64,000 nt of DNA. Source: Gnetum montanum (lineage: Eukaryota > Streptophyta > Gnetopsida > Gnetales > Gnetaceae). The stretch is taken from NCBI GenBank assembly GCA_015680685.1, contig MNCI01006929.1, positions 824,726-888,725 of the forward strand, given 5' to 3'. This document shows positions 44,200-55,558 of the stretch, one piece after another. The notes below the pieces were generated by a model that was given only the letters and a program-made list of their open reading frames with translations, had not been told where the DNA came from and ran no database searches. Position 1 is the stretch's first letter. Each line of letters opens with the position of its first letter. A program made the position numbers and the translations under genes.

Positions 44200-44720
44200 A
44201 GTATTTTCCCTCATGAAGAAATTATTGCTTCTTTCTAAAGTCGATATCTTGTGGCATCTCTTGAGTGAGAAGATAGGTAAGAATGCCATTAACCAAGATT
44301 ATTTCTACAAGTTTTTGATCATTTCGTGCTCCTATAAAGAGGATTTCATCTAGAAATTGATCAAATAGTGGGCTCTCCTCCTCTTTATTATCACATCTTA
44401 AGTGAGAGAGGTGGTCAAAGACCACATTTTCGATCCCTTTTCGATCTACCACTATGATATCAAATTCCTACAAGATCACAAGCCACCATATAATACAAGG
44501 GCTCACCATTGGCTTGTTCATGAGGAAGCAAATTGCACTATGGTCCATGTGCACAAATACTTTGTAACCAAGCATATAATGCCTAAAATTTTCAAGAGTG
44601 TACACCACTACCATTAGTTCTTTCTCCATGGTGGTGTAATTTAATTATTCTTCCACAACATTTCAACTCGCACAATGGATGTAGTACAGACATTTCTTAT
44701 CATCCAACTACATGAGCACT
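44200..44720 (-). pseudogene. RNase H, element D
   Basis: Gypsy RNase H end: equivalents of ELMVVVYTLENFRHYMLGYK and VHMDHSAICFLMNKP near 44620-44500, then VVDRKGIENVVFDHLSHLRC at 44452. There is no extra archaeal-type RNase H between it and integrase, which separates this lineage from C2 and G. Confidence 0.8.
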
Positions 44721-45059
44721 ACTCCCAAGGCATAGTTAGATGCATCTGTGATAATGTGGAATGGTCTGGACCAGTCCAGTGCCCATAGAATTGGTGTTTC
44801 TATGAGTTTCTCCTTTAACTGTTGGAATGCATGTTGACATTTCTTGGTCTAGATGAAAGTGCATCATTCTTTGTAAGCTCTACCAATGGTTTTGCAATCT
44901 TAGAAAAATGTTCTATGAATCATCAATAGTAGCAAGTGTGTCCAAGAAATAACTGAACATATTTAATTGTCTCTAAATAGTGTGTAATTCCTTGGATGAT
45001 CCTTATCTTTTCTAGGTCTACCTCAATCCCTTCTTGAGTGATTCTATGCTCCAGTATAA

Positions 45060-45640
45060 TGCCTTCATGGACCATGAGATGGCTCTTTTTCTAGTTGAGC
45101 TATATATTTGTTTCCAAAAATTATTTTAGTACTTGCTCAAGGTGGTCCAAGGCTTACTCAAACGTAACTCCATAGGTGGAGAAGTCATCCATGAAGACTT
45201 CCACACCACTACTGATTTGCTACTAAAAGATGCTAAGGACTAGGCATTGAAATGTTGCAAGGGAATTGCATAGACTAAATGACATCTTACAATATGCAAA
45301 ATTCCCCTAGGGACTTGTGAATGTTGTCTTGGCATGATCTTCTAATGAAATTTGGATTTGGTTATAGCCATTATAACCATCCAAAAAGCTATAATAACAA
45401 TGCTTGGAGATGGTATCTAACACTTTATCTACAAATGATAATGGAAAATGATATTTAAATGTTACCATGTTTAATAGCTTGAAGTTGATGTAGACACACC
45501 ACTTGCCACCTTTCTTTGGCACAATTACGAGTGGGCTAACCCACTCACTATCTACAATGGGATAGATGAACCTTACCTTGAGGAGTTGTTCTATTTCCTC
45601 CTTAAAGATCTACTTCAATTTGGGATTAAACCTTCTCTAC
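45060..45640 (-). pseudogene. Reverse transcriptase, element D
   Basis: Minus strand: a VIVPKKGGKWCVYINFKLLN block (about 45540-45480), FPLSFVDKVLD, YSFLDGYNGYNQIQI (about 45390-45345), KTTFTSP, and the catalytic box VFMDDFSTYG (about 45205-45175) with both Asp kept. FMDDFSxYG is typical of Athila RTs. Stops are present between blocks. Confidence 0.88.
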
Positions 45641-46289
45641 AACTACCTTCTTAGCTTCATGGTCGAGTTGATGTAAATGTGATGCTGGCATATCCCTGGA
45701 TTGATTCTAGTTATCTTGACATATGACCAAGTAAAGGTTGTTGTCCATTTGTTAACCATTTTTAATAGCTTTTCTTTGTATGTAAGAGCAAGTTTGGCAC
45801 TGATAATGACTAGCTTACCATTGTTTAAGAATGCATACTCTATGTTGGTTGGTAGCTTTTTCAACTCTAGGGGCTTCTGCTTGAAGTTATTAGGGATTTT
45901 CAACTCTCCCCAACATGTATCACAATCTTCATCAGAGAGTTGGGGATGAACTTGTTAAAGTTTATTCATGTCTTCAATAGAAGTATGTGTTAGGTTCTTA
46001 GTTGGTTCTATGCATAATGTGCTACTTTCTAAGTCAGCTATCAACCACTGGGTGCCCTACTATTTTGTGGTTGCTATGTATAAACACCTTTGAATATCGA
46101 TTTCTCGTGCATACTAATTACATTCTTTAATATATTTACTTTTGATGAACCAAATATTCTACATGCAATTACACCAGTTATTATTGTATGTGATGCATGG
46201 AATATGCTTCTTCTCTAGCTTTTCAAATTCATTCTCCTTGGAGATTTCCAAGGAGAGGTTCCTTATGCCCATTCGTGCATCGACTATGC

Positions 46290-46590
46290 TTAGCTAAGCT
46301 CTTCCCATAATGATGGGGAAGTCACCTTTGCAATTCTTAACCTTGATCATCAAAAAATTGGCAAGATAATGCCACCCACAAACTATGGTTACAATGTCCT
46401 CTACTAACCTCAAAGGGATAGTAATTGACTGGTCTACCAATTCCAACCAAATGTTGCTCCTCTTAAGAGGTGGTAGGTTCCAGGCTTTGTACATGTCATG
46501 GGAGATTGACATTGGAACCAGAGTAAAGACAAACCTTGCATGGCTCATGTCTAGCAATTTATAGGTAAATTAATGGACTTCTAAGGTCAT
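46290..46590 (-). pseudogene. Aspartic protease, element D
   Basis: Segment 46557-46294 aligns with Athila-type proteases: start near MLDMSHA (catalytic Gly of the DxGA motif not visible), KAWNLPPLK, LVDQSITIPLRLVEDIV as the flap region, and FPIIMGRA as the C-terminal ILGRP equivalent. Probably inactive. Confidence 0.7.
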
Positions 46591-46799
46591 ATCTTTTCAT
46601 GGAAAGATTGCCAGCCTTGATCTAATAAAAAATAGCATCAGTTTGCATCATAGTGTGGATCCAAGGCAACGTTTGGTTTGAACGGCACTTGAAGGTGTTT
46701 GATGCAAAGGATGAGGGTACTGGAGATGTAAGATGATCAGATGTACTAGGTTGTGAGGGTTTAGGAGGACTATTGGGTAAAAAAAAAGGTCATTTCCTG

Positions 46800-47878
46800 G
46801 ATTGATTGTCCAAACCACATGGCTAGAAAGCCAGATGTGAATGTACAGCCCTCATGGCAATTTGTTGTTACGGCTTGAGTTTTTGCCACTCATTTTCTAT
46901 GTTCTGTAAGGCATAGGCATCATGGAAGGCTTGTAGGTATGTTTGTGGATCAAAGTTGTATCCCCCCTCAAATCTTGAAATATTATTCATGTCTAAGCAC
47001 AAGATCCTATTATCTTTCACATGCCTAGTTGGCATATTTACTACCTCTGCAATGTTGAGCATGCTTCAAGTCATTGACAAAGGTTCATCATCATCACTGC
47101 ATCAATGATGTTGATGATGGTTTTGGTCACCCCTTCAATCTTGGTGGCCTTCATAGTCATTGTTGTAAAATCGATTACCTTCATCATGATTATTTCGATG
47201 GTGGCTTCTATGAGAACTAGCAAATGAAGAGGAATGTTCAAAATTAGATGAAGAGGATGGAGGAGAAGGTGGACCACCACCATCACTATGGTGTCTACCA
47301 TCACTTTTTTGCTCATTATGATCCCCATCCTTATATCCCTTGCCATTGTGATGCTTGCCTAAGTCCCTACCTTAACTGTCACTCTTTCCTGAATCTAGTT
47401 TATAAATAGTGGATCACAGGTTTAGGGTCACACCCTCATCACCAATAAGAAAGGGCGGTGATTTTTTATATATCGAGCCCTTAGGGGGAGGATCCATATT
47501 ATCATCTTGGCTTAGTAGGAATGAGGGATTAGTGAAATGTTTTCCCTTTTCAAGATCATGGTGCTTACCCTTGTGTCAATCTTGCTTGTGTTGTGTTTCA
47601 GTGGGATGGTAATCTCGAGTGTCAGGATTATCTACAATGTATTCCTCGTGAAGATCAAAGATGCCTAACTTTTTAAGGATTTGAAAGAGCATCCCAGGCA
47701 TAGATTGATTGGGAGGAAATACAATATTTCGCTTCATCTTACGCCATTACAACTATTCATCCTAATGCAAGATGAAGGTGAAGTTTGGTACATACTCATC
47801 TAGATGAGTATATACCACTTTGCACTCTTGTGGGACTAGTGGTTTAACATCTTCACGTCTATAAGAAGAAGAAGACAT
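46800..47878 (-). pseudogene. gag of element D, internally deleted
   Basis: ATG at 47878 with MSSSS, a long hydrophilic Ser/His/Gly/Asp-rich N-terminal part (47340-47070), then the core start at 47062 (CLDMNNISRFEGGYNFDP, YLQAFHDAYALQN). After QKLKP near 46868 it jumps to Pro-rich sequence, so most of the capsid core and the Cys/His motif are deleted. The N-terminal start matches K at 54289. Confidence 0.75.
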
Positions 47879-48011
47879 TTTGCAAGATAAAATAAAACCT
47901 CAATGTGCTTAGTAGTTATATGTCATGTGAGAGTGTTGTTGACCTTAAGTGTGTCCAATGATATTAATAATATTCACCACTCCTAGATAGTGCATGCTTC
48001 AACAAACAAAG

Positions 48012-48030
48012 TCCCTAACAACAGCACCAA
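48012..48030 (-). promoter_or_regulatory. Primer-binding site of element D
   Basis: Minus-strand TTGGTGCTGTTGTTAGGGA next to the LTR end, a decayed tRNA-Asp-type site. Confidence 0.8.
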
Positions 48031-48335
48031 TGATGAGTGGTGAGGTACCCCTATGCTGAACCATACAAATCACAAAGAGTTCACACGTGATCTAGTCAAA
48101 TTCTGTAGACTTTATAGTTTCTAGTGTACTAGTTTTCTAGAAAGTGAATCATGCCTTAAGGTTGTTGGATGCCTTCCCAATTACACTTGTGACGTACACT
48201 AGTATGGTCAAGTGTAATTGAGGCATCTAATTTTTATCATTTTGTATTTTATGGTTTTGGTGTTTTTTAAAATAAATAAAGTAATTGGATTAACTAATTC
48301 AATTTAAATAATTAACTAGTATCGAAGCAATCCTT
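48031..48335 (-). repeat. 5' LTR of element D, truncated
   Basis: Matches 31751-32060 of the 3' LTR (shared ATCATTTTGTATTTTATGG and AATTGGATTAACTAA-type words). It stops at AGTATCGAAGCAATCCT near 48335, where a second pol fragment begins, so U3 and R are missing. Confidence 0.85.
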
Positions 48336-48855
48336 GGTGAACATCCTAGGGAATGTGTAGTTGATCTTCATCAAGGACACACCAACGAATTTGGCCATCA
48401 ATGCACACTTTGTAAAGGTGTCCGTTGATTTCAATGAAGTATTTGGCCCAATGAAGAAATTGTTGCTTCTTTCTAAAGTTAAGATCTTGTGGAATCTCCT
48501 AAGTGAGAAAATAGCTATGGATGCCATTATACTAGGTTGTTTCTGTAGGTGTTTGGTCATATAATGCTTTTGTAAAGAGGAGTTCGTCTGGAAATTGATC
48601 AGAGAGTAGGCTCTCATTCTCTTTATTATCCCATCTTAAGCGAGAGAAGTGGTCAATGATGCATTTCTTGTCCCATTTTGATCTACCATTGTGAGATCGA
48701 ATTCCTGCAAGATAACGAGCCACCATATAATACGAGAGCTTACCATTGCCTTGTTCATGAGGAAGCCGATTACATTGTGGTCCATGTGCACAAATACTTT
48801 ATAGCCAAGTCCATGTGCACAAATACTTTATAGCCAAGCACATAGTGCCTGAACT
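48336..48855 (-). pseudogene. RNase H-integrase fragment of another Athila-like copy
   Basis: Homologous to 44110-44620 of D: RNase H end (WDKKC/DHFSRLRWDNKE region, 48690-48610), spacer and the integrase zinc-finger start (48420-48340). It is fused to the truncated LTR of D at 48335, apparently by deletion or recombination. Confidence 0.78.
48781..48838. repeat. 29-bp tandem duplication
   Basis: Two perfect adjacent copies of a 29-bp unit starting TCCATGTGCACAAATACTTT (48781-48809 and 48810-48838), inside the RNase H fragment. D has a single copy at the equivalent site. Confidence 0.95.
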
Positions 48856-49740
48856 TTGTAAATTTCAATTTGTCATTATTTTATAATCCTTTGATCCTTT
48901 ATATTTTGCATATTCTTGTACCTCTTATAATTTATATTGTTTTGTCATCCTTGCAGTTACATGCAATTTTAAGTTTCGGAGCTTAGTGTTGATATCAACA
49001 CTACCCATGCTAGACATGGGCCATGGCCAATTTGTTTAACCCGTCAAAAATAGTTCCGCTATTTTAAAACCATTGCTATATTCAAAGAGAATTACCTCAT
49101 TCATAGGGTGCTTTCAATTAATTTCTTTGTTTAGGCAGCCTTTATGATATTTATTGTTTTAGTATCGTCGTTATTATCCGTCAACGTTGGTCATGACGTT
49201 AATTTTCAAAAAAAAAAAAAAAAACTCCTTTTGGATTTAGTCCCATGTAAGTTTTGCTGTGCAAATGGATAACGATATGCTGTTATAATTGCAAACCTGT
49301 AGGCGACAACAACGCTCAGGACGGCAGTTTTCTGTAGAATAATGGTGCAGGCCACTAATATTGTTCATTTGATTCCTTGGCCGACGTTATGATCCGATTT
49401 TCAGGTGGAACTTTTCAATATCTGGTTGTGTTTCAGCCCCTTTAAGCAGCTGCAAAATGTGAAGCTACAGTGTCCAATGCAATGGCAAGGGTGGAGGTTT
49501 CACTCGATTTTCAATTCCTCAACGCGGCGTAGTTGAGATTTCATGCTAGAATTACAATGTTTATCTACGTAATATAATTTCGTATATTTGTATATTAAAT
49601 AATGTTTGTATATTTGACAAATCAAAGGGTAGGTATTCGTCCATATATTTTATAGGTAAATATTGAGAGACTAACTGGTACAACCAAACTACCAACAAAT
49701 ACGCTAACGTTGATATTGCTAAGTTAAATAGAAAATGATG
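48856..49740. other. Intergenic DNA outside the LTR families
   Basis: No domain or transposon end recognised. A poly-A run lies near 49208. A CTTGCAG pyrimidine-tract acceptor-like signal is near 48950. Base composition changes here from the retroelement blocks. Confidence 0.4.
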
Positions 49741-50197
49741 CACTGCAATAGTCTGGAACGTGGGCGGAAGCTGAGTGTACAATATTGCTTCGCCCTTTTG
49801 GTTTTAGTTCCATGTAAGTTTACAATATTGCTTCGCCCTTTTGGTTTTAGTCCCATGTAAGTTTCCATGTAAGTTTTGGTAACAGAGGATTTATTCCAAT
49901 TTATAGTGGAACCTGAGAGTGCACAATATTGCTCCACCCTTGATAAGAGGCGGTGCAAACTGGCAGTGCAACCAACAAGCTTCCGCCCACGTACAATTTT
50001 GCTTCACCCTTTTGGTTTTAGTCCCATGTAAATTTTGCTAACAGAGTATTTTTTCCAATTTATAGTAGAGGATTTATTCCAATTTATAGTGGAACCTATT
50101 GCTTGCTCCAGCCTTGATAAGAGGAGGTGATAAGAGGAGGTGCAAATGGGCAGTGCAACCAACAAGCTTCCGCCCACGTTCCAGACTATGGTAGTGT
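49741..50197. repeat. Inverted-repeat (foldback) unit with inner duplications
   Basis: Perfect 22-bp arms GTCTGGAACGTGGGCGGAAGCT at 49751-49772 and its complement at 50165-50186; the arms extend imperfectly to about 30 bp. Inside, a TTTTGGTTTTAGTCCCATGTAA block occurs at about 49797, 49836 and 50010 and a CAATTTATAGT block at about 49898, 50056 and 50081. Partial arm copies lie at 49977 and 50222. Possible MITE-like or foldback element. No clear target duplication. Confidence 0.7.
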
Positions 50198-51311
50198 AAA
50201 TAAAAGAAAATAATAGGGTGAGGGCGGAAGCTGGCAACTGTGAACTGCAACGTGTTTGTTACTAACAGCACCATCCCCGCCACCATGCTTTTCTATTAAG
50301 CGATTATTTCCTTTAGAGTTTTTCATCTCCAGTGTGTCAGGTGACAATGATGGAAATGAGCCAATTATCCAAGGTTTATGTGTTGCTACGATTCCGATGA
50401 ATGGGCCGATTTTTGTAACGGTACTAAGTTTAAATCCGGTAAGTTTCTACTGCAACTTAGTATAACCCACTGACCTGAGAGGAACGTGCAGGCAACCTGC
50501 AGTCTTTGGCTTATTTGTAGGCATGCTTGGTTGAATTAGCATGTTAGGCTGGATTTGGTGTTGGAAGTTGCTGCCCGTCAAGCTCCTACTGGCCGCCTTT
50601 CTGGAAGGTTTCCAACAGGAATTATCCAAAAGTTTAGCACCTTCATGAAGTATCAACTCAAAAACAAAAATGAGTTTCATGGTGCCCTTTGTCGCAGAAA
50701 GGTGGTGGGCAAGTTCTATGCATCAAGCACCTTTGCTGCCCCACCTTCAGTGATAAGGTTGGACTGAGAAATCTTCATACGCCCGTTGAGGAAGGATCCT
50801 TAGATGGTTCTGTTCTTGATTCAAAGAAAATATTGGTGAGCCTATTCACCTTGCAATGTGTCGCATGCTGCAACAAGCTGATAGCTAGGTGAACATTCTC
50901 AACGCCTAAGGCCTAGCGAAGGAATACAGTGGCTGGAAACAACGGCAGCATGCGATCCTATGTTCATGGCTGCAAGGAGGCAATCTTGGGCCTGCTGCAG
51001 TGGCGCTCTTTCCTTGCTGGATCTGCTCTTCGTGACCTTAGTCATCCCTGGCCACCACTGCTAACGATCTGGCCGTGCCCTGAGTCGTCACCAGATCGGC
51101 GTTCTCTGCATTCTCCCTATCTCGGCATCCCCGGTGGCGTGGTCCGCCCTGTCCACCTACGTATCCCCGGTGGCTTTGGGCTTTAATCCACTTGGCAGCG
51201 GGACAAATTGTGCATAACAAAAAGGTTGGAGCATGGCATATGTGCACACGGGAAATAGGTTAAAGCAAGGTTATACATGTTGCTTTATCATGAACGTCCA
51301 AAGCAGACCAA
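50198..51311 (+). other. Low-repeat, GC-richer stretch, possible gene remnant
   Basis: Unlike the rest of the window this segment carries no retroelement homology and is GC-rich near 50900-51200. Open frames of 60-85 codons (50256-50465, 50555-50767, 50689-50892, 50929-51186) follow each other on the plus strand, and a donor-like TTGGTGAGCC is near 50834. I recognise no domain. It may hold exons of a degraded or real host gene, but I cannot support a model. Confidence 0.3.
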
Positions 51312-51721
51312 ACGTTTTATTTTCCCTTATCCCCTTTTGCGATAAGATACTGCTAGCATTTATTTATTTTGGTGATTGCAGGTTTGGCGTGAAGAGGAAG
51401 CGTCAGTCAGAAGCTACGACGGTCAAAACCAATAAATTCCTCAGAGGCCAAAGAAAAAGGGGTTCTTTTGGAAGGAAAGAAAGAAAAGCGCAAGGTTCCC
51501 AAGAATTCTCTCATTTTGGTACGTTTTATTTTCCCTTATCCCTTTTGCGATAAGATATTGCTAGCGTTTATTTTGGTGATTGCAGGTTTGGCGAGAAGAG
51601 AAGAGAAGCGTCAGAAGCGACGACGGTTTTAACCAATAAATTCCTCAGAGGCCAAAGAAAAAGGGGTTCTTTTGGAAGGGAAGAAAGAAAAGCGCAGGGT
51701 TCCCAAGAATTCTCTCATTTT
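51312..51721 (+). repeat. Tandem duplication of an intron-exon-like unit
   Basis: Two copies (51312-51530 and 51531-51721) start ACGTTTTATTTTCCCTTATC. Each has a pyrimidine-rich GGTGATTGCAG acceptor-like signal and then about 120 bp of Lys/Arg-rich frame (in copy 1 with NKFLRGQRKRGSFGRKERKA). Copy 1 ends in TTTTGGTACGT, a good donor. Copy 2 has small deletions and no donor. This looks like a duplicated exon with its intron ends, protein unknown. Confidence 0.65.
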
Positions 51722-53276
51722 AGTGGCTGATCCAGCATTGGAGGGACCGCTGAAAGGAGTCTGGTGCGAGCTCCAAAAAAATTCATGATCCAGGAGGTAC
51801 AGATTTGTTAGACGTGTGCTTCATAGAAGCACTGAGAGACAAGCTTGTACAAGCAGCTTTTGTTCAGTCAACCCAATCTTGAGCTAAGTCTTGTTAAAAC
51901 CATAATTTACTATTTTTGTAAATGAGCATGTTAATCTCTCTTGCATCTCTGTTGCATGTCAATGTTTTAACCAAGATCAATGTTTTAACCAAGATCTCAT
52001 TGATATTAGGACTCTTTGTTATGAGCTTTGGATTACTTTAAAACTTTATTTTCAGAAATTGTTACAGCCATTCAGTTTAACTTCCTTTTTTTAAAAAAAG
52101 ATGTTTGTCCACACAGTGATCTTGTTTAAAATTTCTTCATTACATACTTTAAAGTATCATCATGGTTAAATTTTACCTATTAAACACCACATTGCCCTTG
52201 CCAGCTGAGATTATTCCTGGGTTTTTGTACCCATAAAAGAGGTGTCCTAGGCAATAGTTTCTTAAAACTAGTTTTTGCGGGAGGTGTTGCTGTGTGACAA
52301 AAATTTATATAAAGCCCACCACCATGGAATAATTATAAGGCTGACATTGCATTTCTACCCAAGTTGGCTTTAGAAATCCCGAATACATTAACCCACAATC
52401 TCCTTCCAAATGAATCTTTTGAAATTGAACTTGTCCAAGATCAAAAATCCTGCAGAGACTTCAGCTCATACCATAATGTCTAATATATATTAATATCGGA
52501 TTGAACATATCTGAATACAGATAGAATTTGCAAGCCCATGTTGTAGTATGGAGCAGCCACAAGCAATTAAGGAGTGTCTAAGTCTATGAATGGTGGCATT
52601 AATGAATACTAAGTTAACTAACAACAGCTTAGCAACTCTGAAATACTGCATTCTCCCACCACCATGGAACAATTATAACACTGACTTTGCATTTCTACCC
52701 AAGCTGGCTTCAGAAATCCCGGATACCTACTCGATTCAAATGAAACACTTTGATTAATCTTTCGTTCACTGCTTAGAAAGAGATTGATAGATAAGATATA
52801 GGTTTAATTTCTCACACAAGGGAGTTAAATTTGCAATAGCTTAAAATAGCTAACTCCACAAATTTTGGTGGTGAAGACATTTTATATGTTGATGACTAGA
52901 TTGGTTTAAATGAAACTAACTTATTAAAAACAGCAAATAAATTCTAGAAGTCTCCTATCATAATCATTATTATTCTAGCTTTATCCTAATAAAATGGGTA
53001 GGCTCTAGGAGTCCTTTTTCACCATTTGCTTCTATGAAGAGCTTGATCTTTGTTTATTTGTACCGTTTTGGAATCATCTTAGATCTTGTAATCATCTCTT
53101 CAACTTTAATATTCCCTTTGCAAGTAACTTGAGACCATTTAAAAGCCATAAATGTATTAAATTCTAAAGTTTGAAATTTTTATTTTTATTATTTAATATA
53201 TATATTAAGGTATAAATTAGCTTAGAAAAAATTTCATGGTTTATTAAACTCATATCTAAACTATTTAATAATATAT
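51722..53276. other. Intergenic DNA with a split direct repeat
   Basis: No domain recognised. A 72-bp sequence starting CCCACCACCATGGAA occurs at 52315-52386 and again at 52655-52727, 340 bp apart and about 90% identical. AT-rich DNA follows to the LTR at 53277. Confidence 0.5.
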
Positions 53277-54127
53277 TGATGAAACGTGTTTTGTTGGCCG
53301 CGACATCGAGTATGCAACATCGAGTATGCAACATCGGCGCCTGCCTGCAATGTCGGGTGTCTAATGTGGGGGCATATATCCTAGCCTATAAATATAGTGC
53401 ATGGGTTCCGGTTTTTTGGCATAAAGTAGTTTTCAATTTTAGTTTTCAAGCAAAGTAGCGAAGCTCTTGCCATTTCTTTTCCTCAAAGTCAAAATATTTT
53501 CTAAGTGCCTATAGAAGGAGTCTAAAGTGTGTGTACGGTTCTTTGTTCGAGCACTGATGTACCTAAGCATAGTAGTGTGACGAGAATAAAATGAACTCTT
53601 TTGACAATCCTTGCAGAACTTAGGATAAATTAATATTTTCTTTATTGCAATTTGCTTTATTCTTCTTTACCTTAATGTATTTGAATTAAGAAATTTATTT
53701 CCAGTGGATTAATGAACATGAGCACGACACTTCAAGCATTCATATAGTACTTCGTAACCCAACACCGCTTAACATTCGGTAACCCAACAGTGCCATATGT
53801 GTTCAAGAAAGTGGGATGGTTATTTGTGTTAGGCTAGATGGACAATAATGAATTAGATTTTAAATTACTATACTCTTTATTCTTATTGTAGGCAATTACA
53901 TCCATAAAATATAAAATGAAAAAAATTCATATATCCCAATTACGCTTAGACCATACCCTTGAACCTCACAAGTGTAGTTGGAAAGACAACGAACATACTC
54001 AATGTCATTTCACTTCCTAGAGAAACTAGTGTACAAGATAACTATAGGTCCATAGAATTTGATCAGATCATGCATAACGCTTTAGTGATTCGTATGGTTG
54101 GGCATAGGGGTACCTCGTCACTCATCA
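53277..54127 (+). repeat. LTR K
   Basis: From TGATGAAACG to ACTCATCA, 851 bp. U3 has a CATCGAGTATGCAA direct repeat (about 53305 and 53319), CAATGTCGGG, and TATAAATA near 53392. U5 has three GTAACCCAAC words. A primer site follows. R/U5 words resemble LTRs D and H more than A and B. Confidence 0.85.
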
Positions 54128-54146
54128 TTGGCATCGTTGTTGGGGA
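54128..54146 (+). promoter_or_regulatory. Primer-binding site of element K
   Basis: TTGGCATCGTTGTTGGGGA directly follows the LTR end; tRNA-Asp-type. Confidence 0.82.
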
Positions 54147-54288
54147 CCTTTTTGTTATTTTGTGCACTATCTAGGACCTAGTGAAAAGTATTTAAATTGT
54201 TTGAATGAACCTAAGAGTCATATCTTATTTCACAATTACTATAACAAATTCTCAAAGCACAGTGTGATTTTTTATTTGCTAATTAAAA

Positions 54289-54421
54289 ATGTCTTCTTCT
54301 CACAAGAGCGATTTTCTGCCCTAGGCTAATAGAGTTAAGCCAACAAAGCCTCAATAGTATCGAATTATATATACTCATCCTAATGAGTATGTGCTGAACT
54401 TCACCTTCATCCTATACTAAG
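54289..54421 (+). pseudogene. gag N-terminal fragment, element K
   Basis: ATG at 54289 (MSSSH) with sequence matching the start of gag in D through the YTHxxEYVxNFTFI segment near 54392-54408. It stops at 54421 where the minus-strand LTR of H begins; the rest of K is missing. Confidence 0.75.
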
Positions 54422-55542
54422 TGATGAGCGGCAAGGTACTCCTATGCTCAACCATATGAATACGAGCATGTACGTGCGATCCAGTTGAACTACGTAGATC
54501 GATTAGTTATGGCACCTAGATAGTTAAACATTGATCACAGTTCACTATCTTCCCCCACCTAGACTAGTATTTTCTTTATCACATATGGTTTAGTCCAAAG
54601 TGAGGTGTATGATGTGATTCTCAACTAGGCTACTCCTATAAACAATGGGAAACAGTCTTGATTAAGCTAATAGGAAACATAAAGTAAAATCTAAGTTAGC
54701 CTAAGTGCGATGAGCATTCATCTTTAATCATCTGTACGCATCTTGGACCTCATGTACTACTTCTGGAAATTCCAAGTGCACATTACTTGAGCACTACTAA
54801 TACGCTATTGGGTTACCAAGTAGTTACACTTAAATGTTTGTGATTAAGTTGTACTCATTCCACGTTAGCAATAGGAAGTGTAAATGACAATAAAGGAAAT
54901 ATTAACTAGATAGACACCAATAAATAATCAACAATTAAAGTAAATAAGAATGAAAGTGAAAATAATTAATCACTAAGTAGACTATGGTCTAATCTAGCCT
55001 AACACAAGTAACCATTCCACTTCTTGGACACATCCTAAACTTCATGCAAACACTATTGGGCTATTAAAAACTAATCGTTTATGAGCTACCAAGTGGCACA
55101 CGTATGCTCGAAGGGGTTGTGCTTGTGTAATTTAATCGATTTGCTTAATCGATCAAAATGAATTGCTACACTAATAACACAAATGTAAAGTGCATAAAAT
55201 AAAATAAATACGTAAGAAAAAAAATCCCAAGTGCTACAAGGATGAATCAAAGAGCTCATCTTTATTGCCAACACAATAGTGTGCTCAAGTACATCAATGC
55301 TTGAATAAAGATTCATTCACACTTAGACCTCCTATTGCAAGCACTTGAAAAATATTCTAACTTTCAAATAGATAGATTGCAAGAGTTTTGCTACTAACTA
55401 CTAAAAACATGCTCCCAATTATGCATCTAGGCACTGTATTTATAGATTTGGGAGTAACCTAGGAATAATCACTCTAATAATTAGAATAACTGCTCTAATA
55501 ATTGGAGTAATCACTCTAATAATTACAGTAACCACTTCATCA
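54422..55542 (-). repeat. 3' LTR of element H, with inner duplication
   Basis: Minus-strand start TGATGAAGTGG at 55542, end near 54422. At 1121 bp it is longer than the others. A U5 segment (CTAGCCTAA, ACCATTCC, CTATTGGG, ACCAAGTGG words) occurs twice, at about 54705-54870 and 54990-55110. U3 carries four tandem copies of an AATTxxAGTAAxC motif (55465-55533) before TATAAATA (about 55445-55436). Confidence 0.82.
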
Positions 55543-55558
55543 TACTCCCATGACTGAA
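55543..55558 (-). promoter_or_regulatory. Polypurine tract of element H
   Basis: Minus-strand TTCAGTCATGGGAGTA next to the LTR; the G run is interrupted by one A compared with A and B. Confidence 0.7.

Larger units (their letters stand above)
31751..48335 (-). mobile_element. Element D: autonomous-type Athila-like element, split by A
   Basis: The most complete element here, about 11.1 kb after removing A. On the minus strand: 5' LTR (truncated), primer site, gag, protease, RT, RNase H, integrase, spacer, ORF2, polypurine tract, 3' LTR. The Athila assignment rests on the tRNA-Asp-type primer site, the FMDDFSTYG RT box, no RNase H between RNase H and integrase, and a third gene after pol. Element A sits in the spacer with target duplication GACCT. 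Confidence 0.88.

Noticed and set aside
50929-51186. 85-codon plus-strand frame as a host protein
   Set aside because: No domain, no homologous frame elsewhere and an equally open minus-strand frame; high GC content alone explains the openness.
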